32,988 bases of DNA from JAFEBO01 sp044375915 (GCA_044375915.1 JBILLU010000011.1:1-32988), one strand, 5' to 3'; positions 17,929 to 25,877 are shown, counted from the stretch's first letter. Notes: generated from the letters alone by a model not told the origin. Numbers and translations are program-made.

Positions 17929-18402
17929 ATGCGTCGGCGCTCCAACAACCTCCGCGGCGGCACGCCGCACGTCAACGTCACGCCGATGATCGACGTCGTG
18001 ATGTGCCTCATCATCTTCTACCTGATGGTCGGCCATCTCGCCTCCGGCCGCAGCGGCAGCGTCAGCCTGCCCAGCGCCGGCCAGGGTGAGCGCGCCGAAC
18101 AGTCCGCCCCGATCGTGCTGAACCTCGCGCCCAGTGACGAGCCGGACGCCGCACCCGACGCCGCACCTGTGCTCACCATCGGCACCGAGCGCGTCGCGAT
18201 GCAGAACCTCACGCAGCGCCTCAAGGACCTTGCCGCCCTCACACCCGGCGCCGAGGTGCAGATCCGCGCCGACCGCCGCCTCGCCTACGGCAGCGTGTCC
18301 CCGGTCCTGAACGCCTGCCGCGAGGCGGGCCTGCTCTCCGTCAAGCTCGTCGCCCAGCGCGGCGTCGCGCCGCCGGCCGATGCCGGAGGCGGCAAGCCAT
18401 GA
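17929..18402 (+). CDS. ExbD/TolR-family protein 1
   Basis: 157 residues, single N-terminal membrane helix (about 20-36) with a periplasmic domain. NVTPMIDVVMCLIIFYLMV contains the essential proton-relay aspartate, D22. The periplasmic part has a Glu/Asp/Ala/Pro-rich linker and ends with EVQIRADRRLAYGSVSPVLN, the usual ExbD fold signature. The start is 3 nt after the TolQ-like stop, and the end overlaps the next ExbD gene by ATGA, so the three should be made together in fixed proportion. Confidence 0.9.
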   Translation: MRRRSNNLRGGTPHVNVTPMIDVVMCLIIFYLMVGHLASGRSGSVSLPSAGQGERAEQSAPIVLNLAPSDEPDAAPDAAPVLTIGTERVAMQNLTQRLKDLAALTPGAEVQIRADRRLAYGSVSPVLNACREAGLLSVKLVAQRGVAPPADAGGGKP

Positions 18403-18875
18403 GCCGCTCGCACGTCTTTCGCCGCCGCAACGCGCTGGCGACCCACGAGCTGCACTACGGCCCCAACATGACGCCGATGGTGGACGTGGTGATGGTGATC
18501 CTGGTCTTCTTCATGGCCAGCGCGAGCGTCCTCGGGCCCGAGTGGCTGCTCAAGACCGCCCTGCCGCCCGCCAAGCCCTCGCCGATCGCGCCCAGCCCGG
18601 ACATCACCCGCATCGAACTGCAACTGGCGATGAACGCCGGCGTCGTCGTCGTCCGCGCTCGCGAGGGCGGCGAAGCCAAGATCGAAAGCGGCGGCATCGA
18701 CGACGCGATCCGCTTCCTCAACGAGGTTGCGCAGCGACGCAGCCCCAAGCAACTCGCCGTGGTCGTCCGCCCGCGCAGCGAGGTTCCCTACGAGATCGTG
18801 GTGCAGCTGCACGAACTCTGCGCCCGGCTGGGGATCGAGAAGATCGGGATACTGGATCCGGCGAAGCAGCCCTGA
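18399..18875 (+). CDS. ExbD/TolR-family protein 2
   Basis: 158 residues. NMTPMVDVVMVILVFFMASA carries the conserved aspartate D29 in the single membrane helix, after a basic N-terminus. The periplasmic domain includes KQLAVVVRPRSEVPYEIVVQ, typical of the family. It differs clearly from ExbD 1, so the motor may use a heterodimer, as seen in other paired ExbD systems. ATG 18399 overlaps the preceding stop. The convergent peptidase gene ends 6 nt beyond. Confidence 0.9.
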   Translation: MSRSHVFRRRNALATHELHYGPNMTPMVDVVMVILVFFMASASVLGPEWLLKTALPPAKPSPIAPSPDITRIELQLAMNAGVVVVRAREGGEAKIESGGIDDAIRFLNEVAQRRSPKQLAVVVRPRSEVPYEIVVQLHELCARLGIEKIGILDPAKQP

Positions 18876-18881
18876 CGCCGC

Positions 18882-20144
18882 TCACCCGAGCACATACGCC
18901 CGCTCGTTCCACAACTTCTCCACCAGCGCCGGCACGGCTCCGACGGGGCGCAGCCCGGGGCCGAGCGGGTTGGGGCTGTCCTTGCTGTTCAGCCGCGGGT
19001 CCTGGCCGCAGGCGATCAGAAGATCAACGAGTCCGTCGAAGTCGCTGACGCTCACGAACTCGGGCTCGATGGTCGCCGGCCTTGTGGCGGTGCCATCCTG
19101 GATCGCTTGCAGATCGCCCATGTTGTGGTAGTTGCCCAGCGGCAGGCAGACACACGTCGCGTCGTAGCCCGCGGCACAGAACACGCTCGCCTCGCACGCG
19201 CCGCCGGACATGAGTTTGCGCTGCCACTTCCACTGCCGCGCCTTGTCGGTCTTCTGCGACGCGGTGGGCGTGGCGGGCCCGCCCGCGAGCGCCTCGGCGC
19301 ACTTGGCGATCGACTCGCTCAGCGTGGGCGAGAAGATCGTCATGCGGTCGCCCACCCGGACGATCGGCCCCCCGCCGATCGGCGAATCGTGCGGGAAACT
19401 GCGGCTGTTCTCAAGCGCAATCACGGTCGCGCTCTTGGGAATCGTGCCGTCGCGGCACGCGGCGATAGCCCCGATGAAGCCCACTTCCTCGGCGCGCGTA
19501 AAGAGCAGCCGAACGTCGCGGGCGGTCTCTTTCTTACCCGCAATCACGTCGAACGCAGCCAGAGCCGCGACCAGCGCCGCAAGGTCGTCGCACGCCTGCG
19601 TATAAATGCTGCCGCTCTCGATCCGAGCCAGCGGCAGGTCCCACACCGCGACGTCGCCGAGCGAGAGCCCCTTGGTCGTGTCGTTGGGGTTGGTGAGTTC
19701 CGCGAGATAGTGCTTGAACGGCGGCGTCCCGACGCCCTCGCGGGCCGGGGCGGGCGTCTCCCCGGTCAACACAGCGACATGCCGGGTGTGCGTGGTGGAG
19801 TGGATCGCGACCTTGGCGTTCTTGAAGTAGTCGTCCATCACCCCGCCCCGGAACGACAGCTCGACGCAGGACGGGCTCACGATGCGCTCGATCACAAACG
19901 CCGGATGATCTAGGTGCGCCGTGAAGTACACCGGGGCAAGGTCGGTGGCCCGGGCGTCGCGGATCGAGACCGTCATGTTGCCGCTGCGGTCGGTCGCCAA
20001 CGCCAGCGACGGCCGCTGCTTCACCCAACGCTGAATCCACTCGATCACCCGCTGCTCACGCCCCGCGGCGGTCGGGATCTGGGTCACTTCCAACAGCCAG
20101 CGATGGTGCTCGTCACGGACAGCAGAGGAGAGAGACGGGGGCAT
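18882..20144 (-). CDS. M42-like zinc aminopeptidase
   Basis: 420-residue co-catalytic metallopeptidase of the MH clan. Expected metal ligands and acids can be followed: H77 and D79 in FTAHLDHP, D186/D187 in YTQACDDLAALVAAL, E219-E220 in RAEEVGFIGA, E245 in VIALENSRS, and H340 in GNYHNMGDL. These fit M42 (glutamyl-aminopeptidase/TET-like) better than M20, but assignment within the clan is not certain. No signal peptide, so cytoplasmic. ATG 20144 begins MPPSLSSAV and has TACGAT 5 nt upstream. The frame stays open far upstream on this strand, but only as the antisense of the ABC gene. Divergent from the MlaF-like gene. Confidence 0.85.
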   Translation of the reverse strand: MPPSLSSAVRDEHHRWLLEVTQIPTAAGREQRVIEWIQRWVKQRPSLALATDRSGNMTVSIRDARATDLAPVYFTAHLDHPAFVIERIVSPSCVELSFRGGVMDDYFKNAKVAIHSTTHTRHVAVLTGETPAPAREGVGTPPFKHYLAELTNPNDTTKGLSLGDVAVWDLPLARIESGSIYTQACDDLAALVAALAAFDVIAGKKETARDVRLLFTRAEEVGFIGAIAACRDGTIPKSATVIALENSRSFPHDSPIGGGPIVRVGDRMTIFSPTLSESIAKCAEALAGGPATPTASQKTDKARQWKWQRKLMSGGACEASVFCAAGYDATCVCLPLGNYHNMGDLQAIQDGTATRPATIEPEFVSVSDFDGLVDLLIACGQDPRLNSKDSPNPLGPGLRPVGAVPALVEKLWNERAYVLG

Positions 20145-20149
20145 GAGCC

Positions 20150-20155
20150 ATCGTA
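20150..20155 (-). promoter_or_regulatory. TANNNT -10 box, leaderless start (peptidase gene)
   Basis: On the minus strand TACGAT ends 5 nt before ATG 20144; no Shine-Dalgarno. Confidence 0.45.
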
Positions 20156-20228
20156 CGGCGCGGCGCTCATCCCGACACCTCGCACGCCGGGGCCCCCTAT
20201 TCCGTCGCCGCCGGCTGGTCGCGTCTGC

Positions 20229-20234
20229 TACATT
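20229..20234 (+). promoter_or_regulatory. TANNNT -10 box, leaderless start (ABC ATPase gene)
   Basis: TACATT ends 6 nt before GTG 20241; no Shine-Dalgarno. Confidence 0.45.
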
Positions 20235-20240
20235 CCTTCC

Positions 20241-21212
20241 GTGGCCAGCAACCGTCCGCCCCTCATCTCCTGCCAGCAGGTCGCCAAGATCTTCGACGGG
20301 CGCGCCGTGCTCGAGTCGATCGACCTCGATGTCTACCCGGGCGAGACGATGGTCATCATGGGCGGGTCGGGCTCGGGCAAGTCGACGCTCCTGCGGGTCA
20401 TCATCGGGTCCTTCGCCGCCGACCGCGGACGAGTCATGCTCTTCGGGCAGGACATGGGCCCGCTCGTCGGCCAAGGCGGCATCGGCGGCGACGAGGAGAA
20501 GCTCGCCGACGTCCGCAAGCGCTTCGGCATCCTCTTTCAGTCCGGCGCGCTGTTCAACTCGATGACCATCGCCGAGAACGTCGCCCTGCCCTTGAAGGAG
20601 CACACCGACCTCTCGCAAGAGATCATCGACATCCAGGTCAAGATCAAGCTCGAGCTCGTCGGCCTGCGCGAGCACGCCCACAAGTACCCCGCCCAGATCT
20701 CCGGCGGCATGAAGAAACGCGCCGGCCTCGCCCGCGCCCTCGCCCTCGACCCCGAGATCCTCTTCTACGACGAACCCTCCGCCGGTCTTGATCCCGTCAC
20801 CAGCGCTCAGATCGATCGCCTGATCGTCGATCTCTCCCGCCAGCTCGGCGTCACCAGCGTGGTCGTGACCCACGAAATGGACTCGGCGTTCGTGATCGCC
20901 GACCGCATGGCCATGCTCGACCGCGGCAAGATGCTGAAGGTCGAGACCCGCGACTGGTACGACAACTTGCGGAAGTTGTCCGACGCCGACGCCAAGGACC
21001 TGCCGCAGACCGAGCGACTGATCCGCCAGTTCCTCCGCGGCGACGCCGAGGGGCCGATCACCGAGCGCCGCTCCGAAGCCGCGTTCGAGGCCGATCTGCT
21101 CGGCGTGCCGGTCGAGCAGATCCTGCCGACGCCCAGCCTCGAGCCCACCCGCAGCACCGCCGGCGGCACCCGCTCCGGCCTGTTCGGACGCTTCTCGAAA
21201 TCCAAGGGGTGA
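20241..21212 (+). CDS. MlaF-like ABC transporter ATP-binding protein
   Basis: 323-residue ATPase of the MCE/Mla phospholipid-transport type. Walker A is GGSGSGKS (41-48), the Q-loop is FGILFQSGALFNSMTIAENV (95-114), the signature is ISGGMKKRAGLARAL (153-167), Walker B is ILFYDEP (173-179) and the H-loop is VVVTHEM. SGALFNSMT and SGGMKKR are typical of MlaF/Mkl rather than other ABC families. About 70 residues beyond the ATPase core form an unshared tail. GTG 20241 is chosen over upstream in-frame codons because the ATPase fold begins at once after it and a TACATT box lies 6 nt before. The MCE gene follows, but no MlaE permease gene is in the window. Confidence 0.9.
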   Translation: MASNRPPLISCQQVAKIFDGRAVLESIDLDVYPGETMVIMGGSGSGKSTLLRVIIGSFAADRGRVMLFGQDMGPLVGQGGIGGDEEKLADVRKRFGILFQSGALFNSMTIAENVALPLKEHTDLSQEIIDIQVKIKLELVGLREHAHKYPAQISGGMKKRAGLARALALDPEILFYDEPSAGLDPVTSAQIDRLIVDLSRQLGVTSVVVTHEMDSAFVIADRMAMLDRGKMLKVETRDWYDNLRKLSDADAKDLPQTERLIRQFLRGDAEGPITERRSEAAFEADLLGVPVEQILPTPSLEPTRSTAGGTRSGLFGRFSKSKG

Positions 21213-21219
21213 AAGACAG

Positions 21220-21350
21220 TTCACCACAGAGAGCACAGAGACCACGGAGGAAGACAGGGAGGGGACGAACAAGTCAGATTCCAACGGGGTCCAAAGCCCC
21301 TGCCTTGAACCCATGTCTCGCTCCGTGTCCTCTGCGCTCTCCGCGGTGAA
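21220..21350. repeat. CACCACGGAG-type inverted-repeat element, copy C
   Basis: Left arm from 21220 (TTCACCACAGAGAGCACAGAG) and right arm ending 21350 (CTCCGCGGTGAA) pair imperfectly over about 35 bp; most differences are transitions. Its centre shares CTTGAACCCATG and GACAGG with the inner element of copy D, so C and D are sequence relatives, not chance. It lies between the ABC ATPase and MCE genes. Confidence 0.75.
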
Positions 21351-21417
21351 ATGCCTTTTCTCCCCGCCGCCCCCCTGCTCCGCTCCACCCCTCCTCCCCT
21401 TCCCCGACCTTTTCCGC

Positions 21418-21423
21418 TAACCT
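21418..21423 (+). promoter_or_regulatory. Possible TANNNT -10 box for the MCE gene
   Basis: TAACCT lies 9 nt before ATG 21433, a wider spacing than the other boxes; no Shine-Dalgarno precedes the ATG. Confidence 0.25.
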
Positions 21424-21432
21424 ACCCACGAA

Positions 21433-22716
21433 ATGTCCCTCCGAAGCCCCGCCCGTTACTCCGTACTCGCCGGCCTGTTCCTCCTGGGATCGGTCGTCTT
21501 GTTCATCGCCATCGCCTTCTCGCTCACGAGCGCGATGGAGTTCCTCAAGCCCGCGCACAAGTTCGTGGTGAAGTTCCCCGTCGCCCAAGGTGCACCCGGC
21601 GTGAAGGCCGGCAACTCTGTGACGCTCGGCGGCCAGATCGTCGGCCGCGTCACCGGCGTCGAGTTTGACCCCGCCACCGAGAATGTCCTGGTCGCGATCC
21701 GCATCGCCGCCGAGCACAAGCTCTACGCCAATGCCTTGATCGCGCTCGACCGCCCGCTCCTGGGCAGCCAGAGCACCATCAACATCTCCGGCATCGGCAC
21801 GCCCGACAAGGGCCTGCTCAAGGACGGCGACACCATCCTCGGCGGGCTCGCGCCCCCGGCCCTGCTCACCCAAGCCGGCCTCAGCAGCGAGAAGATCAAG
21901 GCCATGGTCGATGACCTGCAGGCCACGCTCAAATCCGCACGCACGCTCGTCGAGTCCAATTCGCCCAAGATCAACACCATCATCGACGATGTCGGCGCCG
22001 TCACCAAGAGCACCCGCGAGAGCTGGCCCAAGTGGACCGCCAACATCGATTCGACCACCACCGACATCGCCGAGTTCAGCAAGACACTGAAGCCGATGGC
22101 CGAGAACTTCAACGCCCGGGTCGATGACTTCGGCAAACTGGTCGGCAACGTCAACAGCGTCGTCGACGAGAACAAAGCCACACTCCGCGACACCATCAGC
22201 CAGGCCAAGGGCGCGGTCGAGGACGTTCGGACGCAGTCCATCCCGCTGCTCAACGACGGGCTCAAGAACTTCCGCGAGGCATCGGTCGCGACCAACAACT
22301 GGATGGCGACCGAATTGCCCTCGCTCCGCCGCACCGTCGCAAATCTGCGGCTCACCAGTGATCAGGCCAACCGCGCCATCGGCGAGATCCGCGCCCAGCC
22401 CTGGCGCTTGTTCTTCCAGCCCGCCAAGAAGGACCTCGAGGCCGACGCGCTCTTCCGCGCCGCGACGTACTACGCCGACGCGACCGCCGCGGTGCGTGCC
22501 ACCAGCGAGAGCCTGACCAACGCGATGGCCCTGGCCCAGGCCTCGCCCGCCGGCACCGGGCCCACGCCCGAGACGATCGCCGAGCAGCTCAAGCTGCTCC
22601 GCGACTCGATGCAGGAATACAAGAAGGCCGAGCGGGACCTGCTCGACGTCCTGATCCTCCAGGCGGGACAGAAGCCGCCGGTGCCCAAGGGCATGGAGCC
22701 GAAGGAAAGCAAGTAA
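21433..22716 (+). CDS. MCE/MlaD-family lipid-transport substrate-binding protein
   Basis: 427 residues. One N-terminal membrane anchor (about 11-33, VLAGLFLLGSVVLFIAIAF) is followed by an MCE domain (about 43-120) with GAPGVKAGNSVTLGGQIVGR and VTGVEF, then a long helical region rich in Lys, Asp and Asn that resembles the coiled tails of larger MCE proteins. In the Mla system such proteins form the periplasmic ring that carries phospholipid between membranes. ATG 21433 begins directly before the anchor. It probably works with the MlaF-like ATPase upstream, although repeat C lies between them. Longer than MlaD of E. coli (about 183 residues), as is common outside proteobacteria. Confidence 0.9.
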   Translation: MSLRSPARYSVLAGLFLLGSVVLFIAIAFSLTSAMEFLKPAHKFVVKFPVAQGAPGVKAGNSVTLGGQIVGRVTGVEFDPATENVLVAIRIAAEHKLYANALIALDRPLLGSQSTINISGIGTPDKGLLKDGDTILGGLAPPALLTQAGLSSEKIKAMVDDLQATLKSARTLVESNSPKINTIIDDVGAVTKSTRESWPKWTANIDSTTTDIAEFSKTLKPMAENFNARVDDFGKLVGNVNSVVDENKATLRDTISQAKGAVEDVRTQSIPLLNDGLKNFREASVATNNWMATELPSLRRTVANLRLTSDQANRAIGEIRAQPWRLFFQPAKKDLEADALFRAATYYADATAAVRATSESLTNAMALAQASPAGTGPTPETIAEQLKLLRDSMQEYKKAERDLLDVLILQAGQKPPVPKGMEPKESK

Positions 22717-22735
22717 GCCAGTTCGCCGAAGGCAT

Positions 22736-22946
22736 TTCACCGCGGAGGACGCGGAGAGCGCGGAGTTCGGAAGAAGGCAATTCACCACGGAGATCACGGA
22801 GACCACAGAGAGAGACAGGTGGGAACGAAAAGCCCCGTGCGAGCGGCCTCTCCTTCCTTGAACCCATGCCTCCCTCCGTGTCCTCCGTGATCTCCGTGGT
22901 AAACTGCCTTTGCCTTCTCTGCGTTCTCTGCGTGCTCCGCGGTCAA
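22736..22946. repeat. CACCACGGAG-type inverted-repeat element, copy D (nested pair)
   Basis: Outer arms begin at 22736 (TTCACCGCGGAGGACGCGG) and end at 22946 (GCTCCGCGGTCAA). Inside is a second, separate pair: 22781-22800 (TTCACCACGGAGATCACGGA) against 22884-22902, 18 of 19 positions matching. The inner unit resembles copy C in its centre, so it looks like one element inserted within another. Confidence 0.75.
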
Positions 22947-22972
22947 GTGCCTTGAGAATCGGGGGTGCGCTC

Positions 22973-23584
22973 GTGACCCAACGCCGACACCATTACGAAG
23001 CCGCATTCGAGGACTTCCTCCGCTCCTCGCGCATCCCCTACGTCGCGGTCGATGAAGCCAAAAAAGCGCTGCTCCCCGAGTCCGCCTCGCCGCGGCTGGA
23101 AGTGCACCGCGCGGATGTTGACCGAGCCTCGTCGGTCAAATCCTTCGACTTCGTCATCTACGGCGAGTCGCAGAATCTGCTGCTCGAAGTCAAGGGCCGT
23201 CGCGTCAGCCCTCGCACCCTCGCCGCCTCCGCCCGCTCGCGGCTGGAGAACTGGGTGACGCAGGACGACGTCGACAGCCTCGCCACTTGGGGCTCGCTCT
23301 TCGGCCAGGGCTTCGAGCCCGCCTTCGTGTTCGTCTATTGGTGCGAGGAGCAACCTCCGGACGCGCTGTTCCAGGAGATCTTCGAGAGCCGCGGCCGCTG
23401 GTATGCCCTGCGCTGCGTGCTCCTCAGCGACTACCGCGCCAACATGAAAGTCCGCAGCCCCCGCTGGCGCACCGTCGACATCGCGTCATCACGCTTCGAA
23501 CAGATCAGCCAGCCGTTCACCGCCGGGCGCTCGCTGCGAGCCCACGCCGACAGCCAGGTGCCCCTGCTGGAACCCATCGGCTGA
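22973..23584 (+). CDS. HYExAFE-family protein, predicted PD-(D/E)XK nuclease fold
   Basis: 203 residues. The opening motif H7-Y8-E9-A-A-F12-E13 followed by DFLR fits the HYExAFE family, of which I know mainly planctomycete members, function untested. Further on, FDFVIY (D59) and LLLEVKGR (E72, K74) give the D...ExK spacing of PD-(D/E)XK nucleases. NWVTQDDVDSLATWGSLFG follows. GTG 22973 is chosen because an earlier in-frame ATG (22910) lies within repeat D; five Gs at 22961-22965 may act as a weak ribosome site. It is alone on its strand, convergent with the small lipoprotein gene 27 bp away. Confidence 0.72.
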   Translation: MTQRRHHYEAAFEDFLRSSRIPYVAVDEAKKALLPESASPRLEVHRADVDRASSVKSFDFVIYGESQNLLLEVKGRRVSPRTLAASARSRLENWVTQDDVDSLATWGSLFGQGFEPAFVFVYWCEEQPPDALFQEIFESRGRWYALRCVLLSDYRANMKVRSPRWRTVDIASSRFEQISQPFTAGRSLRAHADSQVPLLEPIG

Positions 23585-23611
23585 GCCGCCACCAGCTCGC
23601 CCGATCCACGT

Positions 23612-23914
23612 TCAGTTCCCGCTGCGGTTCTGACGCATGTACGCCCGTTGCCGCTCCGCCGTGGTGGACCCGAACGCCGATTCCTCGCGACCCTTCTCCG
23701 GAAACACCGCGCGGTCCAGCCACGTTTCGCTGCGATACGCAGGCTGCACATCCGCCGTCCCCGCGTTCGGCCCCGACGCATCCACCACCCGCTCATAACA
23801 GCCACCGAGCATCGCGGCTGCCCCAAGCAGGGCGACGGCTCGAGCCATCGACCGCGCGGGCGGGTACCCGCGGCTCGAAGAGCGATCATCGTGACGGTTC
23901 AAACAGATCTTCAT
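23612..23914 (-). CDS. Small lipoprotein, unknown function
   Basis: 100 residues. The signal segment MARAVALLGAAAMLGGC ends in lipobox LGGC (C39 from ATG 23914). The mature part of about 60 residues is polar (SETWLDRAVFPEKGREESAF), with no recognised domain. ATG 23914 has GGAG 5 nt upstream; ATG 23848 would start directly at the signal and is also possible. It lies 23 bp after the YihY-family gene on the same strand and is probably co-transcribed with it. No homologue is recognised. Confidence 0.6.
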   Translation of the reverse strand: MKICLNRHDDRSSSRGYPPARSMARAVALLGAAAMLGGCYERVVDASGPNAGTADVQPAYRSETWLDRAVFPEKGREESAFGSTTAERQRAYMRQNRSGN

Positions 23915-23937
23915 AGCGGCTCCGGTTCTCTCTTCGC

Positions 23938-25611
23938 TCACGCGGGGTTCGGGGTTGCTGCGACCACCGCCTGCACCGACACACTCTCCGGGGCGGGCTG
24001 GATCAAGTCGGCCAAGGTCATGCCCTTCGCCGCCTCGCGTTGGGCGGCACGCAGACGCGCCAAGGCCGGCGGCAGGCTCTTCTCGGCCTCCGGGTCCAAC
24101 GCCTTCACGCCGTCGCTGATCGTGTAACCAATGGTCAAGAGCTGCTCCACCGGGATCGCGCTCGTCCCGCGCGCCAGCGTGAAGAACTCGTCGCCCTGGA
24201 TCGGAATGCCGGGCAACAGGATCGACGCGGGCGAGCTCGTGTTCTGCACCGCGACCTGCAGCAGCAGCCCCGAACGCGCGAGCTGACGCAGCACCTCTCG
24301 AAGCACCGACTCGTGCAGCCGCACCTCGCCCTTGAGGTCCGCCGCACACGTCGGCTTGCCCTTCTCGAAGTTCTTCGCGATCCCGACCATGATCGGGATG
24401 ACCACGCCCGAATCGATGATCGCCGGCTCGCTGGGACCGCGCGCCGCCGCCAATGCAAACAGGTTCGGCCCGAGCGACCGAAGCCGCCCGAAGAGCTGGA
24501 TCGACCGCGCGATCTGCAAGCCAAAGAGGATGATCAGCCAGGTGCAGTAGATCAGGAAGAGTGTCAACGGCAGCAACGCCAGCGATCCATAGAAGCGGCT
24601 GTAGCTGCTGGTCGGCTGGCTGACCTGCAGGACGTACCAGCGGAAACCGAATTTCAGCATCTCCCACAGCACGGCCGCGAACAGCGCGCCGACCGCCGCG
24701 GGCAGGAACCGAACCCGCGCGTTGGGCACGGTGAAGTAGATCACCATCAGGATCACGCCGGTGATGCCGATCTGGATCGACAGCCCCGCGAGCTTGAGCA
24801 GCGCCGAGGCGACCTCGCCGGTGACGTTGCGCTCGATGCCCGACTGCACCCAGGCGTTGATCTGGTTGCCCACATAAAACGTGCCCACCAGGAACAGGGC
24901 GCCCAGCGTCATCAGCGTCCAGTACTGCATGATCCGCCGCGACCAGCTCTTGCCCGCCGGCGCTTCGTAGATCCGGTTGAACGCGTACTCGATCTCAACC
25001 ACCATCGACACCGCGGCATAGATCAAGAGCAGCAGCGACGCGATACCGATGCCCGTGAAGCTGATCGACTTCACCCCGCCCGACAGACTCTTCACCCACT
25101 CGTCGAGCTTCTCACGCTGGATCACCGGACCGGTCACGACCGGCTTCTCGGTGGCTTCTGCGGGCTTGGCCAGCTCGGGCGGGTTCTGCTGCGCACTGTC
25201 GCTTGCGTCGCCGCCGTCCTTCGGCGCGCTCTTCTCTTCGATCTGGAACACCTCGGCCAGCCCACTGAATCGCAGCGAGCTGTCCACCACTTCCTTGATC
25301 CCCTTCTCGCTCGCGAACGCGCCCAGCATCGACAACGCGATGATCAACACCGGCACCAGCCCGAAGATCGTGCGGTACGCGAGCGCCGCCGCCATCAGCG
25401 GCATCTGCGCCCTGTAGAAACCCGACACCGAGATCGACAGCAGGTTCAGCGTGCTCGGCTTGGTACCCGGCGGCAGATTCAGCGCCTGGATCGCCGTCAG
25501 GTCCGGTCGATCGTCCTCGTCCTTGGGCCAACCGATGGTGTCGATGATGTAATCGATCACCCAGTGGCGTTGGGGTTTCTGCCAGCCGTTGTTGTTGGGG
25601 GGTGTGGACAC
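23938..25611 (-). CDS. YihY/BrkB-family membrane protein with C-terminal domain
   Basis: 557 residues. The YihY core is clear: QMPLMAAALAYRTIFGLVPVL (about 69-89), FTGIGIASLLLLIYAAVSMV, EIEYAFNRIYEAPAGKSW, and later YGSLALLPLTLFLIYCTWL. About six membrane helices are expected. An insert of 45-60 residues rich in Glu, Ser, Pro and Ala (about 125-170) lies between the first two helices. After the core, about 150 residues form a predicted winged-helix-like domain (SVLREVLRQLARSGLLLQVA), seen in other YihY proteins with a 'regulatory' tail. Function of the family is unsettled; it is not a proven ribonuclease. GTG 25611 is the start, without a visible ribosome site. Confidence 0.87.
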   Translation of the reverse strand: MSTPPNNNGWQKPQRHWVIDYIIDTIGWPKDEDDRPDLTAIQALNLPPGTKPSTLNLLSISVSGFYRAQMPLMAAALAYRTIFGLVPVLIIALSMLGAFASEKGIKEVVDSSLRFSGLAEVFQIEEKSAPKDGGDASDSAQQNPPELAKPAEATEKPVVTGPVIQREKLDEWVKSLSGGVKSISFTGIGIASLLLLIYAAVSMVVEIEYAFNRIYEAPAGKSWSRRIMQYWTLMTLGALFLVGTFYVGNQINAWVQSGIERNVTGEVASALLKLAGLSIQIGITGVILMVIYFTVPNARVRFLPAAVGALFAAVLWEMLKFGFRWYVLQVSQPTSSYSRFYGSLALLPLTLFLIYCTWLIILFGLQIARSIQLFGRLRSLGPNLFALAAARGPSEPAIIDSGVVIPIMVGIAKNFEKGKPTCAADLKGEVRLHESVLREVLRQLARSGLLLQVAVQNTSSPASILLPGIPIQGDEFFTLARGTSAIPVEQLLTIGYTISDGVKALDPEAEKSLPPALARLRAAQREAAKGMTLADLIQPAPESVSVQAVVAATPNPA

Positions 25612-25630
25612 GGTGGGAAGGGGTGAGGGA

Positions 25631-25685
25631 TCAGGACTTAGGACTTAGGGCTGAGGACTGAGGTTGGAGTTGGAGTTGGAGTTGG
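25631..25685. repeat. Short degenerate and tandem repeats upstream of yihY
   Basis: 25663-25685 is GTTGGA repeated 3.8 times. Just before it, 25631-25662 is a degenerate run of GGACTTAG / GGGCTGAG units. Both are non-coding and lie upstream of the yihY start. Confidence 0.6.
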
Positions 25686-25708
25686 TCGTTCGTGATCGGA
25701 CCGCGTGA

Positions 25709-25877
25709 CGCGCCTCCCCGCCCCGCGAAGCGGGGAGGGGTGGTCGAGGCTTTGCGAGACCGGGGAGGGGTGCTGTGGGTCCGGATGTCAACACGCGTTG
25801 GTACCCGCAATCCCCTCACCTGACTGGAGGCTTCGCCTCCAGTCGTCCTCTCCCCGCAAGCGGGGAGAGGAGGCGCG
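25709..25877. mobile_element. Non-coding element with CGCGCCTCC terminal inverted repeats, copy 2 (inverted)
   Basis: 169 bp from CGCGCCTCC (25709-25717) to GGAGGCGCG (25869-25877), in the opposite orientation to copies 1 and 3. The CCTCTCCCCGC hairpin is at its right end. Its left part, CTCCCCGCCCCGCGAAGCGG and GGTGGTCGAGGCTTTG, is the reverse complement of the right part of copy 3. It lies between yihY and the pseudouridine-synthase-like gene. Confidence 0.75.

Noticed and set aside
18882..21314. An 810-codon minus-strand frame including the peptidase
   Set aside because: The part upstream of 20144 is antisense to the ABC ATPase and of skewed composition; only the C-terminal 420 codons match a peptidase.
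8087..22946. CRISPR array or CRISPR-like repeats
   Set aside because: The repeats are inverted pairs at scattered sites, without regular direct spacing or spacers, and no cas gene is present.
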